NCBI GenBank assembly: GCA_009692725.1
Contig: SHYP01000001.1
Coordinates: 106,681 to 170,680 of the forward strand
Direction: 5' to 3'
DNA from: Dehalococcoidia bacterium
Lineage (GTDB): Bacteria > Chloroflexota > Dehalococcoidia > UBA2979
DNA length: 64,000 nt
A program made the position numbers and the translations under genes. Below are positions 55,555 to 63,749 of this stretch, one piece after another. Each line of letters opens with the position of its first letter. Positions within the stretch are counted from its first letter, which is position 1. Under the pieces are notes generated by a model. It worked only from the letters and a program-made list of their open reading frames with translations. It was not told the origin of the DNA and did no database searches.

Positions 55555-56130
55555 ATGAAGTGCCCGTACTGCGGCGACGCCGCAACCAAGGTCGTCGATT
55601 CGCGATCAGCGCCCGGCGGTGTGCGCCGGCGTCGCGAGTGCCAGGAGTGTGCGGAGCGCTTCACCACGTACGAGCAATACCAGTCCACCGTCGTGATGAT
55701 CGTCAAGAAAGACGGCCGCCGCGAGGAGTTCCAGCGCGAGAAGCTGCTGCACGGGCTGCGCGTGGCCGCACGCAAACGCCCGCTGCCCGCCGGCGCGATC
55801 GAGGCGATCGTCGAGGAGATCGAGAAGCGGCTGATGGCGTCCGGGCGCTCTGAGGTGCCGAGCCGCGCGATCGGCGAGATGGCGATCACGCAGCTCAAGC
55901 GCCTTGACCCCATCGCCTACATCCGCTTCGCGTCTGTATACCGCCAGTTCGCCTCCGTCGACGACCTGCTCCAGGGCATCGCGCGCATGGAGTACAGCCC
56001 CGTCCCGGCCGCCGAGCAGGCCCGGCTGTTCGAGGACGACATGAGCCGCATCCTCGCCGGCGACGGCCTGCCTACGCCCATCGAGAGCGCTCCCTCCGCG
56101 ACCGCCGCGGCGGCCGCGGCGCGCCGCTAG
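55555..56130 (+). CDS. nrdR: Transcriptional repressor NrdR
   Basis: 191 residues. Zinc ribbon MKCPYCGDAATKVVDSR...RRRECQECAERFTTYE, then the ATP-cone (VVMIVKKDGRREEFQREKLLHGL). It senses ATP/dATP and represses ribonucleotide reductase genes; nrdJ lies 580 bases downstream. The last 30 residues are an Ala-rich extension. A 207-base gap with the ftsZ terminator precedes it; I see no palindromic NrdR box upstream of nrdR or nrdJ. Confidence 0.95.
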   Translation: MKCPYCGDAATKVVDSRSAPGGVRRRRECQECAERFTTYEQYQSTVVMIVKKDGRREEFQREKLLHGLRVAARKRPLPAGAIEAIVEEIEKRLMASGRSEVPSRAIGEMAITQLKRLDPIAYIRFASVYRQFASVDDLLQGIARMEYSPVPAAEQARLFEDDMSRILAGDGLPTPIESAPSATAAAAAARR

Positions 56131-56148
56131 CGTGGCCCCGGCGACCGC

Positions 56149-56586
56149 GTGACCACCGCGCCCGATCACGCCGCCGAGAACGCAGGCGCGACCGCGCGGC
56201 TCCGGGCGCTGGTCGTCGGCCTGGACGAGGCGCAGCTCGCACGCCCGGTCGGCGGCGGATGGACCGTCGCCACCGCCCTCGCGCACCTCGCGTTCTGGGA
56301 CCGCCGCCAACACGCCGCGCTGCAGCACCACCGCGACGGCATCGCGCTCGGCGACGACGACTCGGACAACGTGAACGCCGCAGTCGAGCCGCTGCTGCTG
56401 GCGCTCGCGCCACGCGCCGCCGTCGAGCAGGCGCTCGAAGCCGCGGCCGCAGTCGACGCCGTCATCTCGCAGCTCTCGCCCGCGGTCGCCGCGGAGGTGC
56501 TGGCCGGGACGCACGCATACGTGGTCCGGCGATGGACACACCGCGATGAGCACGTCGCGCAGATCGAGCGCGCGCTGAGCACGTAG
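56149..56586 (+). CDS. DinB-like / maleylpyruvate-isomerase-fold protein
   Basis: 145 residues starting at GTG 56149, 18 bases after nrdR. The four-helix DinB_2 pattern is seen in LRALVVGLDEAQLARPVGGGWTVATALAHLAFWDRR, and a later RRWTHRDEHVAQIERAL. His residues in AHLAFWDRRQH and WTHRDEH could bind a metal as in this family. Substrate unknown. Confidence 0.7.
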   Translation: MTTAPDHAAENAGATARLRALVVGLDEAQLARPVGGGWTVATALAHLAFWDRRQHAALQHHRDGIALGDDDSDNVNAAVEPLLLALAPRAAVEQALEAAAAVDAVISQLSPAVAAEVLAGTHAYVVRRWTHRDEHVAQIERALST

Positions 56587-56712
56587 CGCCGCGCTCGCCC
56601 GTGTTCCACCACAGCCGCCTCCCGACCCGCTACGATCGACGGGCAACGGAGCTTGCGCGATGACGGAACGCATGTTCTCATAGCGCGACTCCCCCAGCGC
56701 AGAGGCCGTGCC

Positions 56713-58944
56713 ATGGTCGTCCCCACTCACATCGTCACGCACCCCGTCGTGCTCAGCGACAACGCGCGCACGGTGCTCGAGCGCCGCTACCTGCTGCGCG
56801 ATGCCGCGCACGCGCTCGTCGAGACGCCCGAGCAGCTGTTCGCGCGCGTGGCCGAGGCGATCGCCGCGGTCGAGCCGACGCCCGAGCTACGCGCGCACTG
56901 GGCGCAGCGCTTTTATGACGCGATGGCTGCGCTGCGCTTCCTCCCCAACTCGCCGACGCTGATGAACGCGGGTACGGGCGCCGGCACGCTGGCCGCCTGC
57001 TTCGTGCTGCCGGTCGAGGACACGCTCGATTCGATTATGTCGATCGCACAGGCGGCGGCGCTCGTGCAGAAGTACGGCGGCGGCACCGGCTTCTCCTTCT
57101 CGCGGCTGCGCGGCGTCGGCGAGCCGATCGCAAGCACCCACGGCGCGGCGTGCGGCCCCGTCTCCGTGCTGCGGCACTACGACGACGTGTCGCGGCTGGT
57201 GACGCAGGGCGGCAAGCGCGACGGCGCGAACATGGGCGTCCTGCGCGTCGATCACCCGGACGTGCGCGCGTTTGTCCACGCCAAGGACGATGGCGTCACC
57301 GCGCAGCGCTTCAACATCTCCGTGGCCGTGACCGACGAGTTCATGCGCGCGGCGGCCGCAGGTGGCACGCTGACGCTGCGCGACCCGCGCGACGGCGCCC
57401 CACGCGGCGAGCTGCCGGCCGCGGCGCTGCTGGACGAGATCGCGCGCGCAGCGTGGCGCACGGGCGACCCCGGGCTGCTCTTCCTCGACGCGATGAACCG
57501 CGGGAACCCCACACCCGCGCTCGGCGCCATCGAAGCGACGAACCCGTGCGGCGAGGTGCCGCTGCTCCCGTGGGAGGCGTGCACGCTCGGCTCGATCCAC
57601 GTCGCGCGCTTCTGGCAGCCGGAGCGCGGCGACCTCGACTGGGCCGCGCTGCGCGAGCACGTCGCGCTCGGCGTGCGCTTCCTCGACGATGTGATCGAGG
57701 CGAACCACTTCCCGCTCGAAGCGATCGCCGAGGCGGTGCGCGGCAACCGCAAGCTCGGCCTCGGCCTGATGGGCTTCGCCGACCTGCTGATCGCGGCGGG
57801 CATCCCGTACGACTCGGAAGCGGCGCTCGCGCTCGCCGACCGGCTCGGGCGCACGGTGCGCGACGCGGCCGATGCAGCGTCGCTCGCCCTCGGCGCGGAG
57901 AAGGGCGCGTTCCCCAACTGGGAGCGCTCGATCTACGCGGGCGGGCCGCGCTACCGCAACGCAACCCGCACCTGCATCGCGCCGACGGGCACGATCGCCA
58001 TCATCGCGAGCGCATCGTCGGGTATCGAGCCGCTGTTCTCGCTCGCCCACATGCGGCGCATGGGCGATGGCACGCTGCTGCCCGAGGTCTCCGCAGTGTT
58101 CGAGGACGCCGCACGCGCGGGCGGCTTTGCCAGCGCCGCGCTCGTCGAGGCGCTCGCGCGTGGGACGCGGCTCGCCGACCGCGCCGAGGTGCCGCCGGAG
58201 GCGCGCCGCCGCTTCGTCACCGCGCACGAGGTCGGCTGGGAGTGGCACGTCCGCATGCAGGCCGCCTTCCAGGCGCACACTGACCTCGCGGTCTCGAAGA
58301 CCGTGAACCTACCGCGTGACGCCAGCGTCGAGGACGTGCGCGCGATCTACGTGCGCGCACACGAGCTCGGCTGCAAAGGCGTCACGGTCTACCGCGACGG
58401 CTCGCGCGCCACCCAGGTGCTCGCGCACGACCGGCCCGCCGGGGCGCCGGCCACGGCGGAGGCCGCGCCCGGCGCCCCGCGCCGCCAGCACCTGCCCGAC
58501 GAGCGTCCAGCCGTCACCCACAAGTTCCGCGTCGGCGAGCAGGAAGGCTATGTCACCGTCGGCATGTTCGACGACGGTTCGCCCGGCGAGGTCTTCATCA
58601 AGATCGCCAAGGAAGGCTCCACGGTCTCCGGGCTCACCGACGCGGTGGCGCTGCTCACCTCGATCGCGCTGCAGTACGGCGTCAGCCTGGAGCAGCTCGC
58701 GGGCAAGCTCGAGCAGACTCGCTTCGAGCCGTACGGCCCTACCGCGAACCCGGAGATCCCGTTCGCGACGAGCGTGCTGGACTACATCTTCCGCTGGCTA
58801 CGCCAGCACTTCCTGGACGGCGCGCCGCACGCGAAGCCCACCGCGGTGCCGTCCGGCGTCACGTGCCCGGACTGCGGGCTGCAACTCGCGTACCTCGAAG
58901 GCTGCCTGACGTGCCGGTCGTGCGGCTACACGCGCTGCGGCTGA
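56713..58944 (+). CDS. nrdJ: Adenosylcobalamin-dependent (class II) ribonucleotide reductase
   Basis: 743 residues. LRFLPNSPTLMNAGTGAGTLAACFVLPVEDT includes the first redox Cys; YGGGTGFSFSRLR, NPCGEVPLLPWEACTLGS (radical Cys/Glu loop and second redox Cys) and the C-terminal CPDCGLQL...CLTCRSCGYTRCG zinc/redox tail are all present. It makes deoxynucleotides independently of oxygen and needs vitamin B12. ATG 56713 has AGAGG 8 bases upstream; TTG 56653 is a longer but poorer alternative. NPCGEVP departs from the common NPCGEQP. Confidence 0.95.
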   Translation: MVVPTHIVTHPVVLSDNARTVLERRYLLRDAAHALVETPEQLFARVAEAIAAVEPTPELRAHWAQRFYDAMAALRFLPNSPTLMNAGTGAGTLAACFVLPVEDTLDSIMSIAQAAALVQKYGGGTGFSFSRLRGVGEPIASTHGAACGPVSVLRHYDDVSRLVTQGGKRDGANMGVLRVDHPDVRAFVHAKDDGVTAQRFNISVAVTDEFMRAAAAGGTLTLRDPRDGAPRGELPAAALLDEIARAAWRTGDPGLLFLDAMNRGNPTPALGAIEATNPCGEVPLLPWEACTLGSIHVARFWQPERGDLDWAALREHVALGVRFLDDVIEANHFPLEAIAEAVRGNRKLGLGLMGFADLLIAAGIPYDSEAALALADRLGRTVRDAADAASLALGAEKGAFPNWERSIYAGGPRYRNATRTCIAPTGTIAIIASASSGIEPLFSLAHMRRMGDGTLLPEVSAVFEDAARAGGFASAALVEALARGTRLADRAEVPPEARRRFVTAHEVGWEWHVRMQAAFQAHTDLAVSKTVNLPRDASVEDVRAIYVRAHELGCKGVTVYRDGSRATQVLAHDRPAGAPATAEAAPGAPRRQHLPDERPAVTHKFRVGEQEGYVTVGMFDDGSPGEVFIKIAKEGSTVSGLTDAVALLTSIALQYGVSLEQLAGKLEQTRFEPYGPTANPEIPFATSVLDYIFRWLRQHFLDGAPHAKPTAVPSGVTCPDCGLQLAYLEGCLTCRSCGYTRCG

Positions 58945-58950
58945 GCGGCG

Positions 58951-58956
58951 TAGCAT
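58951..58956 (+). promoter_or_regulatory. -10 box for the 58963 gene
   Basis: TAGCAT ends exactly 6 bases before the ATG, with no Shine-Dalgarno: another leaderless-type arrangement, starting 6 bases after the nrdJ stop. Confidence 0.45.
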
Positions 58957-58962
58957 CAGCGC

Positions 58963-59586
58963 ATGGGACTGCTCGCCGACTTCCGCGCCGCCGCGGTGGC
59001 GCGCGCCCGCCTCCCGGACGACGCGCAACTGACCGTGCCGGCGATCTTCGCCGTGGTACGGGACCTCCCGTACGAGCGCGCGAGCGACTGCCGCCCCGCC
59101 ACCACGATCGCCGAGTGGCGCGCCACCTGCACCGGGAAGCACGTGCTGCTGCACGCCCTGTACACCGAGTTCGGGCTGCACGCCGTGCTGATCCACGCCG
59201 CGCACGCGTTCACCCTCGAGCACGCACCATGGGCGCCCCCCGCGCTCGCAGCGATACTCGACGCGGGCCCGGTGCCGGATGTGCACACGTTCCTGCGCCT
59301 CGAGCGGCAGTCCCAGTGGACCACCGTCGACGGGACCTGGCCGCTCGCAGCCAGGCGGCTCGGACTGCCGGTGAACGAGCGTTTCGTGGACGGCCGCGAC
59401 ATGCACGTCGCGTGCGACCCCGACGAGCTGTTCCACGTCCCCGACCCGAGCGACGTCGACGCCGTCGACGCGCTCAAGGAGCGCATCCTCGCGGACCACG
59501 CCGGAGCCCAGCGCCCCCGCCAAGAGGCGTTCATCGCCGGCCTGAGCGACTGGCTCCGCGACGAGCTGGCGCGCGGCACGGGCTAG
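58963..59586 (+). CDS. Transglutaminase-like (papain-fold) domain protein
   Basis: 207 residues. The catalytic core of the transglutaminase-like fold is suggested by Cys in WRATCTGKHVLLHALYTEFGL (residues about 50-70), His in PDVHTFLRL, and Asp in WTTVDGTWPLAARRLGLP. It has no signal peptide or membrane span, so it is likely a cytoplasmic peptidase or amidase of unknown substrate. It probably has its own start site although it follows nrdJ by 18 bases. Confidence 0.72.
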   Translation: MGLLADFRAAAVARARLPDDAQLTVPAIFAVVRDLPYERASDCRPATTIAEWRATCTGKHVLLHALYTEFGLHAVLIHAAHAFTLEHAPWAPPALAAILDAGPVPDVHTFLRLERQSQWTTVDGTWPLAARRLGLPVNERFVDGRDMHVACDPDELFHVPDPSDVDAVDALKERILADHAGAQRPRQEAFIAGLSDWLRDELARGTG

Positions 59587-59849
59587 CACGAACCGCTCAC
59601 GGCCGCGGCGGCCCGCACCGGCGTTCGTCGTGACGCTGCGGTACGGACGCCAGCCCGATGCATCGGGCCGCGCGTGCGCATCGGTCGGCTCGCGCGGCGG
59701 CGTCGGGTGGGCGCTCGCAGGAACTCGGCACCGCATCAAGGGCAGGGTCGCCCGCGACCACCCAGCCCCGCCGACATCGACAGTGGCGACGTCTGCGAGT
59801 CGGGCGGCGGCAACTAGGCGGGTGCAGCGCGAGCGGGTACGCTCGGCGC

Positions 59850-59924
59850 GGGCCCGTAGCTCAGTGGTAGAGCAGTGGACTTTTAATCCATCGGTCCAGG
59901 GTTCGAATCCCTGCGGGCCTACCA
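59850..59924 (+). tRNA. tRNA-Lys (anticodon TTT)
   Basis: A full cloverleaf can be drawn: acceptor GGGCCCG/CGGGCCT (first pair G-U), D arm GCTCAGTGGTAGAGC, anticodon stem GTGGA/TCCAT with loop CTTTTAA (anticodon 59882-59884), T arm CCAGGGTTCGAATCCCTG, discriminator A and encoded CCA (59922-59924). It stands alone and a decayed integrase gene follows its 3' end. Confidence 0.95.
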
Positions 59925-59983
59925 AGATTTCGAATCTGGATACTTCACTCTGGCGAGCGGGGCCTGCTAACGCAGCCTAGCGA

Positions 59984-60011
59984 TTGGCCCCAACTTGGCC
60001 CCATCTTGGCC
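59984..60011. repeat. 11-bp direct repeats between tRNA-Lys and the integrase remnant
   Basis: TTGGCCCCA occurs at 59984-59992 and 59995-60003, and TTGGCC again at 60006-60011, in 11-base steps (about one helical turn). Position between a tRNA 3' end and an integrase tail suggests recombinase or excisionase binding sites, or a remnant of the integrase 3' coding end. Confidence 0.5.
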
Positions 60012-60028
60012 GTCGCGTGCTGTGGGCA

Positions 60029-60625
60029 CTACGCCAGCAGATGGTCCAGCGCCTCTGCGGCTGTGCGCTGCATTCCCTCAAGCATGTGCCCGTACTTGTC
60101 CATGCTGAACGCAGCAGACGCATGACCTAGTCGCCGGCTCACGGAGTGAATGTCGGCGCCGGACCTCAGCCACTGCGTAGCTGCGGTGTGTCGAAGGCAA
60201 TGGAAGCTCACCGTCTCCGGCCTCGCGACACCTGATCGCGCGACCACCCTCCGGTAGTCCCGGTAGAAGTTGCGCACGTTCCAAACTGAGCCGAGCTCCG
60301 ACGGAAAGATGAGGCCGAGCTCCTGCCAAGCAGTCTGCCGACGACGCGTGATCGCATCGTCGAGGTCATACGCCAGCAGCCCGGTGGCGTGGACGTGCCA
60401 TCGCTCGCTCAACAGCTCGCCGCGAGTGAGAAGACCGTGAGGAATCAGCTCACGAGCCTGAAGCGCGACCGTGTAGTGACGAACGACGGCGGTAAGTGGC
60501 AGTCGAGCAACCCGACTTCGAAGGTGCTCTTCTTGGTCCCTGGTGCATTCCGCGTGCGTTAAGTCTGGCGGATTCGGCTCGATCCCCATGATCCATTTCG
60601 TGCGAGGCTCCGCCCAGAGCTTCAT
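60029..60625 (-). pseudogene. Tyrosine recombinase (phage-type integrase) remnant
   Basis: The C-terminal catalytic half is recognisable: LIFPSELGSVWNVRNFYRDYRRVVARSG, the HXXR box FHCLRHTAATQWL, LGHAS, and the nucleophile Tyr in SMDKYGHMLEGMQ. The N-terminal arm- and core-binding domains and the first catalytic Arg region (normally TGxRRGE) are missing or scrambled; residues 1-90 match integrases only patchily. A sampled row is about 63% G+C. Orientation and place immediately downstream of tRNA-Lys indicate an old integration into that tRNA gene. Confidence 0.75.
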
Positions 60626-61145
60626 TCCCGATCACGATCCGCCTATCCCTACCCCCACCGATACCGGTGGAGTCGAGAATCACCGGGGAGGTCCTTATCG
60701 GTGGAGCGCTAGGAGCTCGGGAGCCCGGCGAGAGTGGGCACGTGTTGCGCCCGTTCACGTACTGGGCGGAAGCGTTGTCGTAGGAGTCGCCGCGACGGCC
60801 CGCCGGTGAGACTGGCGAACGGCACGACAGTCGATGGCAGCGCAGATCCCAAACGTCACAGTGGACCAACCCCGCAAGGCCTCCGAAGGCCCCGCGGTGG
60901 TGCTGGCGGATGACTGTCCCCCGAGTGGTGTGGAAGTCGGGGCTCCTTGTTCGGGTGGGCCGCGTGACTCCGCTCGGCTGGCTCCGCGTGCCGACGCAAA
61001 TAAGGATTAAGAAGTGCAACATCCTTAGAAGGATGGTTTGGTCTTCACCAAGGAGCTTGCGCTTAAGGAGGAGGTAGTGCCAATGATTCGACTCCGCGAG
61101 GGGGGGCCTGACCCGGTTTCCCGGACAGTTCGTGTGTAGAGCGCA
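60626..61145. mobile_element. IS3-type insertion sequence debris
   Basis: No intact gene. On minus, about 60735-60800 encodes RRGDSYDNASAQYVNGRNTC, the integrase-core DSYDNA motif of IS3-family OrfB, in a frame that degenerates on both sides. At 61107-61130 a CCTGACCCGGTTTCCCGGAC sequence resembles an IS3-type terminal inverted repeat, just beyond the transposase fragment at 61146-61300. The rest is unassignable lower-GC sequence. Confidence 0.55.
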
Positions 61146-61300
61146 TCATGCCGCATCTCCCGCTGCGGCGTGCAGGCGTTCGTACTCGACGGGGCTGCGG
61201 TCGTCGATCGAGGTGTGACGGCGGCGCGGGTTGTACCAGCCCTCGATCCACTCGAAGACGGCGGAGCGCCGCACGGCGCCAGCCGCCTTGGACGCGCCAC
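61146..61300 (-). pseudogene. IS3-family transposase C-terminal fragment
   Basis: The minus frame ending at stop 61146-61148 encodes VFEWIEGWYNPRRRHTSIDD followed by RSPVEYERLHAAAGDAA, the end of an IS3 OrfB transposase (FxxIExxYNxxRRHSSLxxxSPxEYE pattern). Upstream it is cut at about 61300, next to the MFS gene stop. The catalytic core is lost. The DSYDNA fragment lies on the wrong (downstream) side to belong to the same copy. Confidence 0.7.
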
Positions 61301-61301
61301 C

Positions 61302-62609
61302 TCAGACCCGCCGCAGCGGCTTCCACAGGAGGAGCATCGCGACGAACAGCACCGCCGCGAGCGTGAAGAACGAGCCGATGCCGCGGGCCAGACCCCAGTG
61401 GTCGACGGCGAGGCCCATCGGCAGCGCGCCCAGCGGCATCAACGCGAACGCCGTCTGCGCCACGCCGACGACGCGCCCGCGCATCTCGTTGCGCGGCAGC
61501 AGCTGCAGCAGCATCTGGTTCCACGCGAGCGCGAGCCCGTGCGTGAGCCCGGCGGCCGCGAGCAGCACGATGGCCAGCCACAGCTGTGTCGACTGGCTGA
61601 AGCCGATCAGGAAGAGCGTGTACACGAGCAGCCCGACCGTGAGCAGCACGCCCTTGCGTGGCACGTCGCCGACGAACGCAAGCGCGAGCAGCCCGATCAG
61701 CGACCCGATGCCGATCGAGGACAGCAGCAGCCCGAACGCCCCCGCACCCATGCCGAGCACGTCATGCGCGAACACCGGGAGCAGCGGGATGTACGGATAC
61801 ACCAGCAGGCCCGGGATCACGGAAAGGAGCATCAGCCCGGACAGCGCCCCATCGTTCGCGACGTAGCGTATACCGTCGACGAGCGCGCGCAGCGGGTTGC
61901 CCGTGATGCGCTCCGCCTGCCGCGTGACACGGCTGATCGGCAGCGTAAGCGCAGTGCCGACGATCATCATCACCGCGACGAACGCGAACGGCCCCGAGTT
62001 TCCGAATGGCGCCGTGAGCGCGGCGGCGATGCTCGGGCCCGTGATGCGCGTGACGTTCTGGCCGATGGCGTTCAGCGTCACTGCGTTCGGCAGCGTCGCC
62101 TCGTCCGTGATGTCGTACACGAACGTCTGGCGCGCGTTCTGGTTGAGCGTGCTGATCACCGCATCGAGCGCTGCGAACACGTACACGTGCCAGACCTCGG
62201 CGAAGCCGGAGAAGACGAGCACCGCCAGCGAGCCGCCCTGCAGCGCGCTGAGCCACGTCGACCAGATGACGACGGAGCGGCGATGCCAGCGGTCCAGCGC
62301 CACGCCGGTGAACGGCCCGAGCACGAGCCGCACCACGCCCGCCGTCGCGCTCACGGCGGCGAGCTGCACCGCCGACTCGTTCGTGAGGTCGTAGACGAGC
62401 CAGCCCATGCCGACCATCTGCCCCCACTGGGCGTAGCCGGTGGCGAGCGTCGACATGAACAGGAAGCGGAAGTCGCGCCCACGCAACGCCGCGACCCCGC
62501 CGCGGCTGCGACGAGGCGGCGCGGCCGGCGCCGTCAGCACAGGCACAGGAGCTTCTTCGGTGCGGGCCAGGGGTCCCGCCTCTCGTTGCCCGGCACGGGC
62601 CCGGGGCAT
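61302..62609 (-). CDS. MFS transporter, MFS_3 / EntS-like exporter
   Basis: 435 residues, 12 predicted spans, e.g. FLFMSTLATGYAQWGQMVGMGWLVYDLT, AVSATAGVVRLVLGPFTGVALDRWHRR (MFS motif A-like), and LLLSSIGIGSLIGLLALAFVGDV. The ARQTFVYDIT...LPNAVTLNAIGQNVTRITGP segment is characteristic of the EntS/MFS_3 group, which export siderophores or drugs. ATG 62609 is chosen; about 45 Ala/Arg/Pro-rich residues precede the first span. A CATAAT -10 box lies 9 bases upstream. The 3' end abuts transposase debris. Confidence 0.85.
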   Translation of the reverse strand: MPRARAGQREAGPLARTEEAPVPVLTAPAAPPRRSRGGVAALRGRDFRFLFMSTLATGYAQWGQMVGMGWLVYDLTNESAVQLAAVSATAGVVRLVLGPFTGVALDRWHRRSVVIWSTWLSALQGGSLAVLVFSGFAEVWHVYVFAALDAVISTLNQNARQTFVYDITDEATLPNAVTLNAIGQNVTRITGPSIAAALTAPFGNSGPFAFVAVMMIVGTALTLPISRVTRQAERITGNPLRALVDGIRYVANDGALSGLMLLSVIPGLLVYPYIPLLPVFAHDVLGMGAGAFGLLLSSIGIGSLIGLLALAFVGDVPRKGVLLTVGLLVYTLFLIGFSQSTQLWLAIVLLAAAGLTHGLALAWNQMLLQLLPRNEMRGRVVGVAQTAFALMPLGALPMGLAVDHWGLARGIGSFFTLAAVLFVAMLLLWKPLRRV

Positions 62610-62618
62610 CGCACGCGC

Positions 62619-62624
62619 ATTATG
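62619..62624 (-). promoter_or_regulatory. -10 box for the MFS gene
   Basis: CATAAT on the minus strand ends 9 bases before ATG 62609 and there is no Shine-Dalgarno, so the leader would be only two or three bases long. Confidence 0.4.
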
Positions 62625-62709
62625 CGCCGCGCCACCCCGTGCGGCGAGCGACCGCGGCCGCCGGCCGTTCCCGCTACGCCGGCGCCGACCGGCGCGCGAG
62701 AATGATCGT

Positions 62710-62812
62710 ATGCCACTCGACTCGCTGCGCATCGCCCCCGGCGACCCCACCATCTGGGGCTGGCTCGCCGTGGCCGCCTACGCGGCGGCGGCGCTCGGCT
62801 GCGGTGCGGCCA
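62710..62812 (+). pseudogene. Truncated 5' end of a membrane-protein gene
   Basis: ATG 62710 starts MPLDSLRIAPGDPTIWGWLA and continues VAAYAAAALGCGAA, which reads like a genuine N-terminus leading into a first membrane span. After about 62812 the frame enters sequence that is coding on the opposite strand (xanthine-dehydrogenase fragment) and becomes Ser/Arg-rich nonsense. It looks like one gene's start joined to another's interrupted end. The full-length identity cannot be told. Confidence 0.45.
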
Positions 62813-63323
62813 GCACTTCCTCGGTGCGCAGGTCGTCGTGGAGGATCGGCGCGGAGTCCAGCATGGCGTCGCGCACATTGACGACGGCAGGCAGCAGTTC
62901 GTACTCGACCTCGATCAGCTCGAGCGCGTCCTCGGCGATGTGGAGGTCGGTGGCGCAGACCGCTGCGATCGCGTGTCCGGGAAACAGCACTTTCTTGTCG
63001 GCGAGATGGTGCGCGTGGATACGCCACATCGGCGTGGGCCCCGCAGGGTACTGGTAGACGACGAGGTCGCCCGGGTCGGGGAGGTCGGCGTGTGTGATCA
63101 CCGCACGCACGCCCGGCAACGCGAGCGCCTTCGACACGTCGATGCGCTTGACGATGGCGTGAGCGTGAGGGCTGCGCTTGACGCGTCCGTAGAGCACGCC
63201 CGAGGGGCGCACGTCGGCGCCGTAGACGGCGCGGCCGGTCACCTTGTCGACGCCGTCGTGGCGCACGGGGCGCGTCCCAATCGTCTTGAACGGCTTCGCG
63301 GGAGGCTTCGGGGCGGCGACCAT
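62778..63323 (-). pseudogene. Xanthine dehydrogenase/aldehyde oxidase molybdenum subunit, N-terminal fragment
   Basis: 181 residues, against about 750-800 in the family. ATG 63323 has GAGGAG 7 bases upstream. It encodes the N-terminal a/b-hammerhead domain: GVDKVTGRAVYGADVRPSGVLYGRVKRSPHAHAIVKRIDVSKALALPG and FPGHAIAAVCATDLHIAEDALELIEVEYELLP. The coding match stops near 62815, followed by APQPSAAAA and a stop; the molybdopterin-binding domains are missing. A product could still be made, but not an enzyme. Confidence 0.8.
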
Positions 63324-63552
63324 GGCGGGACTCCTCGCGTTCGCGGCGGCAGCCGGGCGAGCATAGCATCGGCGACCTGCCGGGCATCTGGGGCCGGGGG
63401 CCTGCCTGCTGACCTGGACCTGTTCCGCCCGCGCGGCTCAGCGGGATCGCGAGGCTCACTCGCCGCCTGCTCCTGCAACGCGTTCGCGATCGCGACAGCT
63501 GCTACGCCGGCCGCTGCGCGCACGCGGGTGTACTTTCACCCGTTGCGATTGC
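63324..63552. other. Non-coding gap
   Basis: About 230 bases between the truncated dehydrogenase gene and the tRNA fragment. No gene, RNA or clear repeat could be recognised; composition is still high-GC, unlike the sequence right of 63600. Confidence 0.4.
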
Positions 63553-63600
63553 TGGTGCGCCGGGAGGGATTCGAACCCCCGACCCTCAGTTCCGAAGACC
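63553..63600 (-). tRNA. 3' half of a tRNA-Arg (TCG), probable attachment site
   Basis: Read on minus, 48 bases match a tRNA from the anticodon loop to CCA: loop CTTCGGA (anticodon TCG), variable GGGTC, T arm GGGGGTTCGAATCCCTC, acceptor CCGGCGC, A, CCA. There is no D arm or 5' acceptor strand, and the anticodon stem is mismatched at pair 28-42. Tyrosine integrases recombine in just this 3' half, leaving an intact gene at one element end and such a fragment at the other. Confidence 0.78.
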
Positions 63601-63749
63601 CACGAGGGGCGTCAGGGAGCATACAGTAGCGTCTAAATCGAATCTGATTCGTACGATGCGGTTCATCGGTATCCAAGATTCTCCAGGCCCGTGGCTCCCG
63701 GCGTGGCTCCCTGACATGTGGCCAACGATGAGCGCTGATGCAGCCACGC
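63601..63749. other. Low-GC start of the putative integrated element
   Basis: The row at 63601 is only about 53% G+C against 70% or more for the chromosome. It contains a CGAATC-T-GATTCG palindrome. No gene was found in these 149 bases. Confidence 0.4.

Noticed and set aside
59908..59924. Shared GGTTCGAATCCCT between tRNA-Lys and the tRNA-Arg fragment as an att repeat pair
   Set aside because: This is the universal T-arm; flanking acceptor sequences differ, so the two are not copies of one attachment core.
61170..62705. 511-codon plus-strand frame opposite the MFS gene
   Set aside because: Antisense shadow; the minus frame has twelve spans and MFS motifs, the plus frame is Arg/His/Asp-rich with no features.
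63553..63600. Complete tRNA gene on minus
   Set aside because: No D arm or 5' acceptor strand exists to the right, and the anticodon stem is mismatched; only the 3' half is present.
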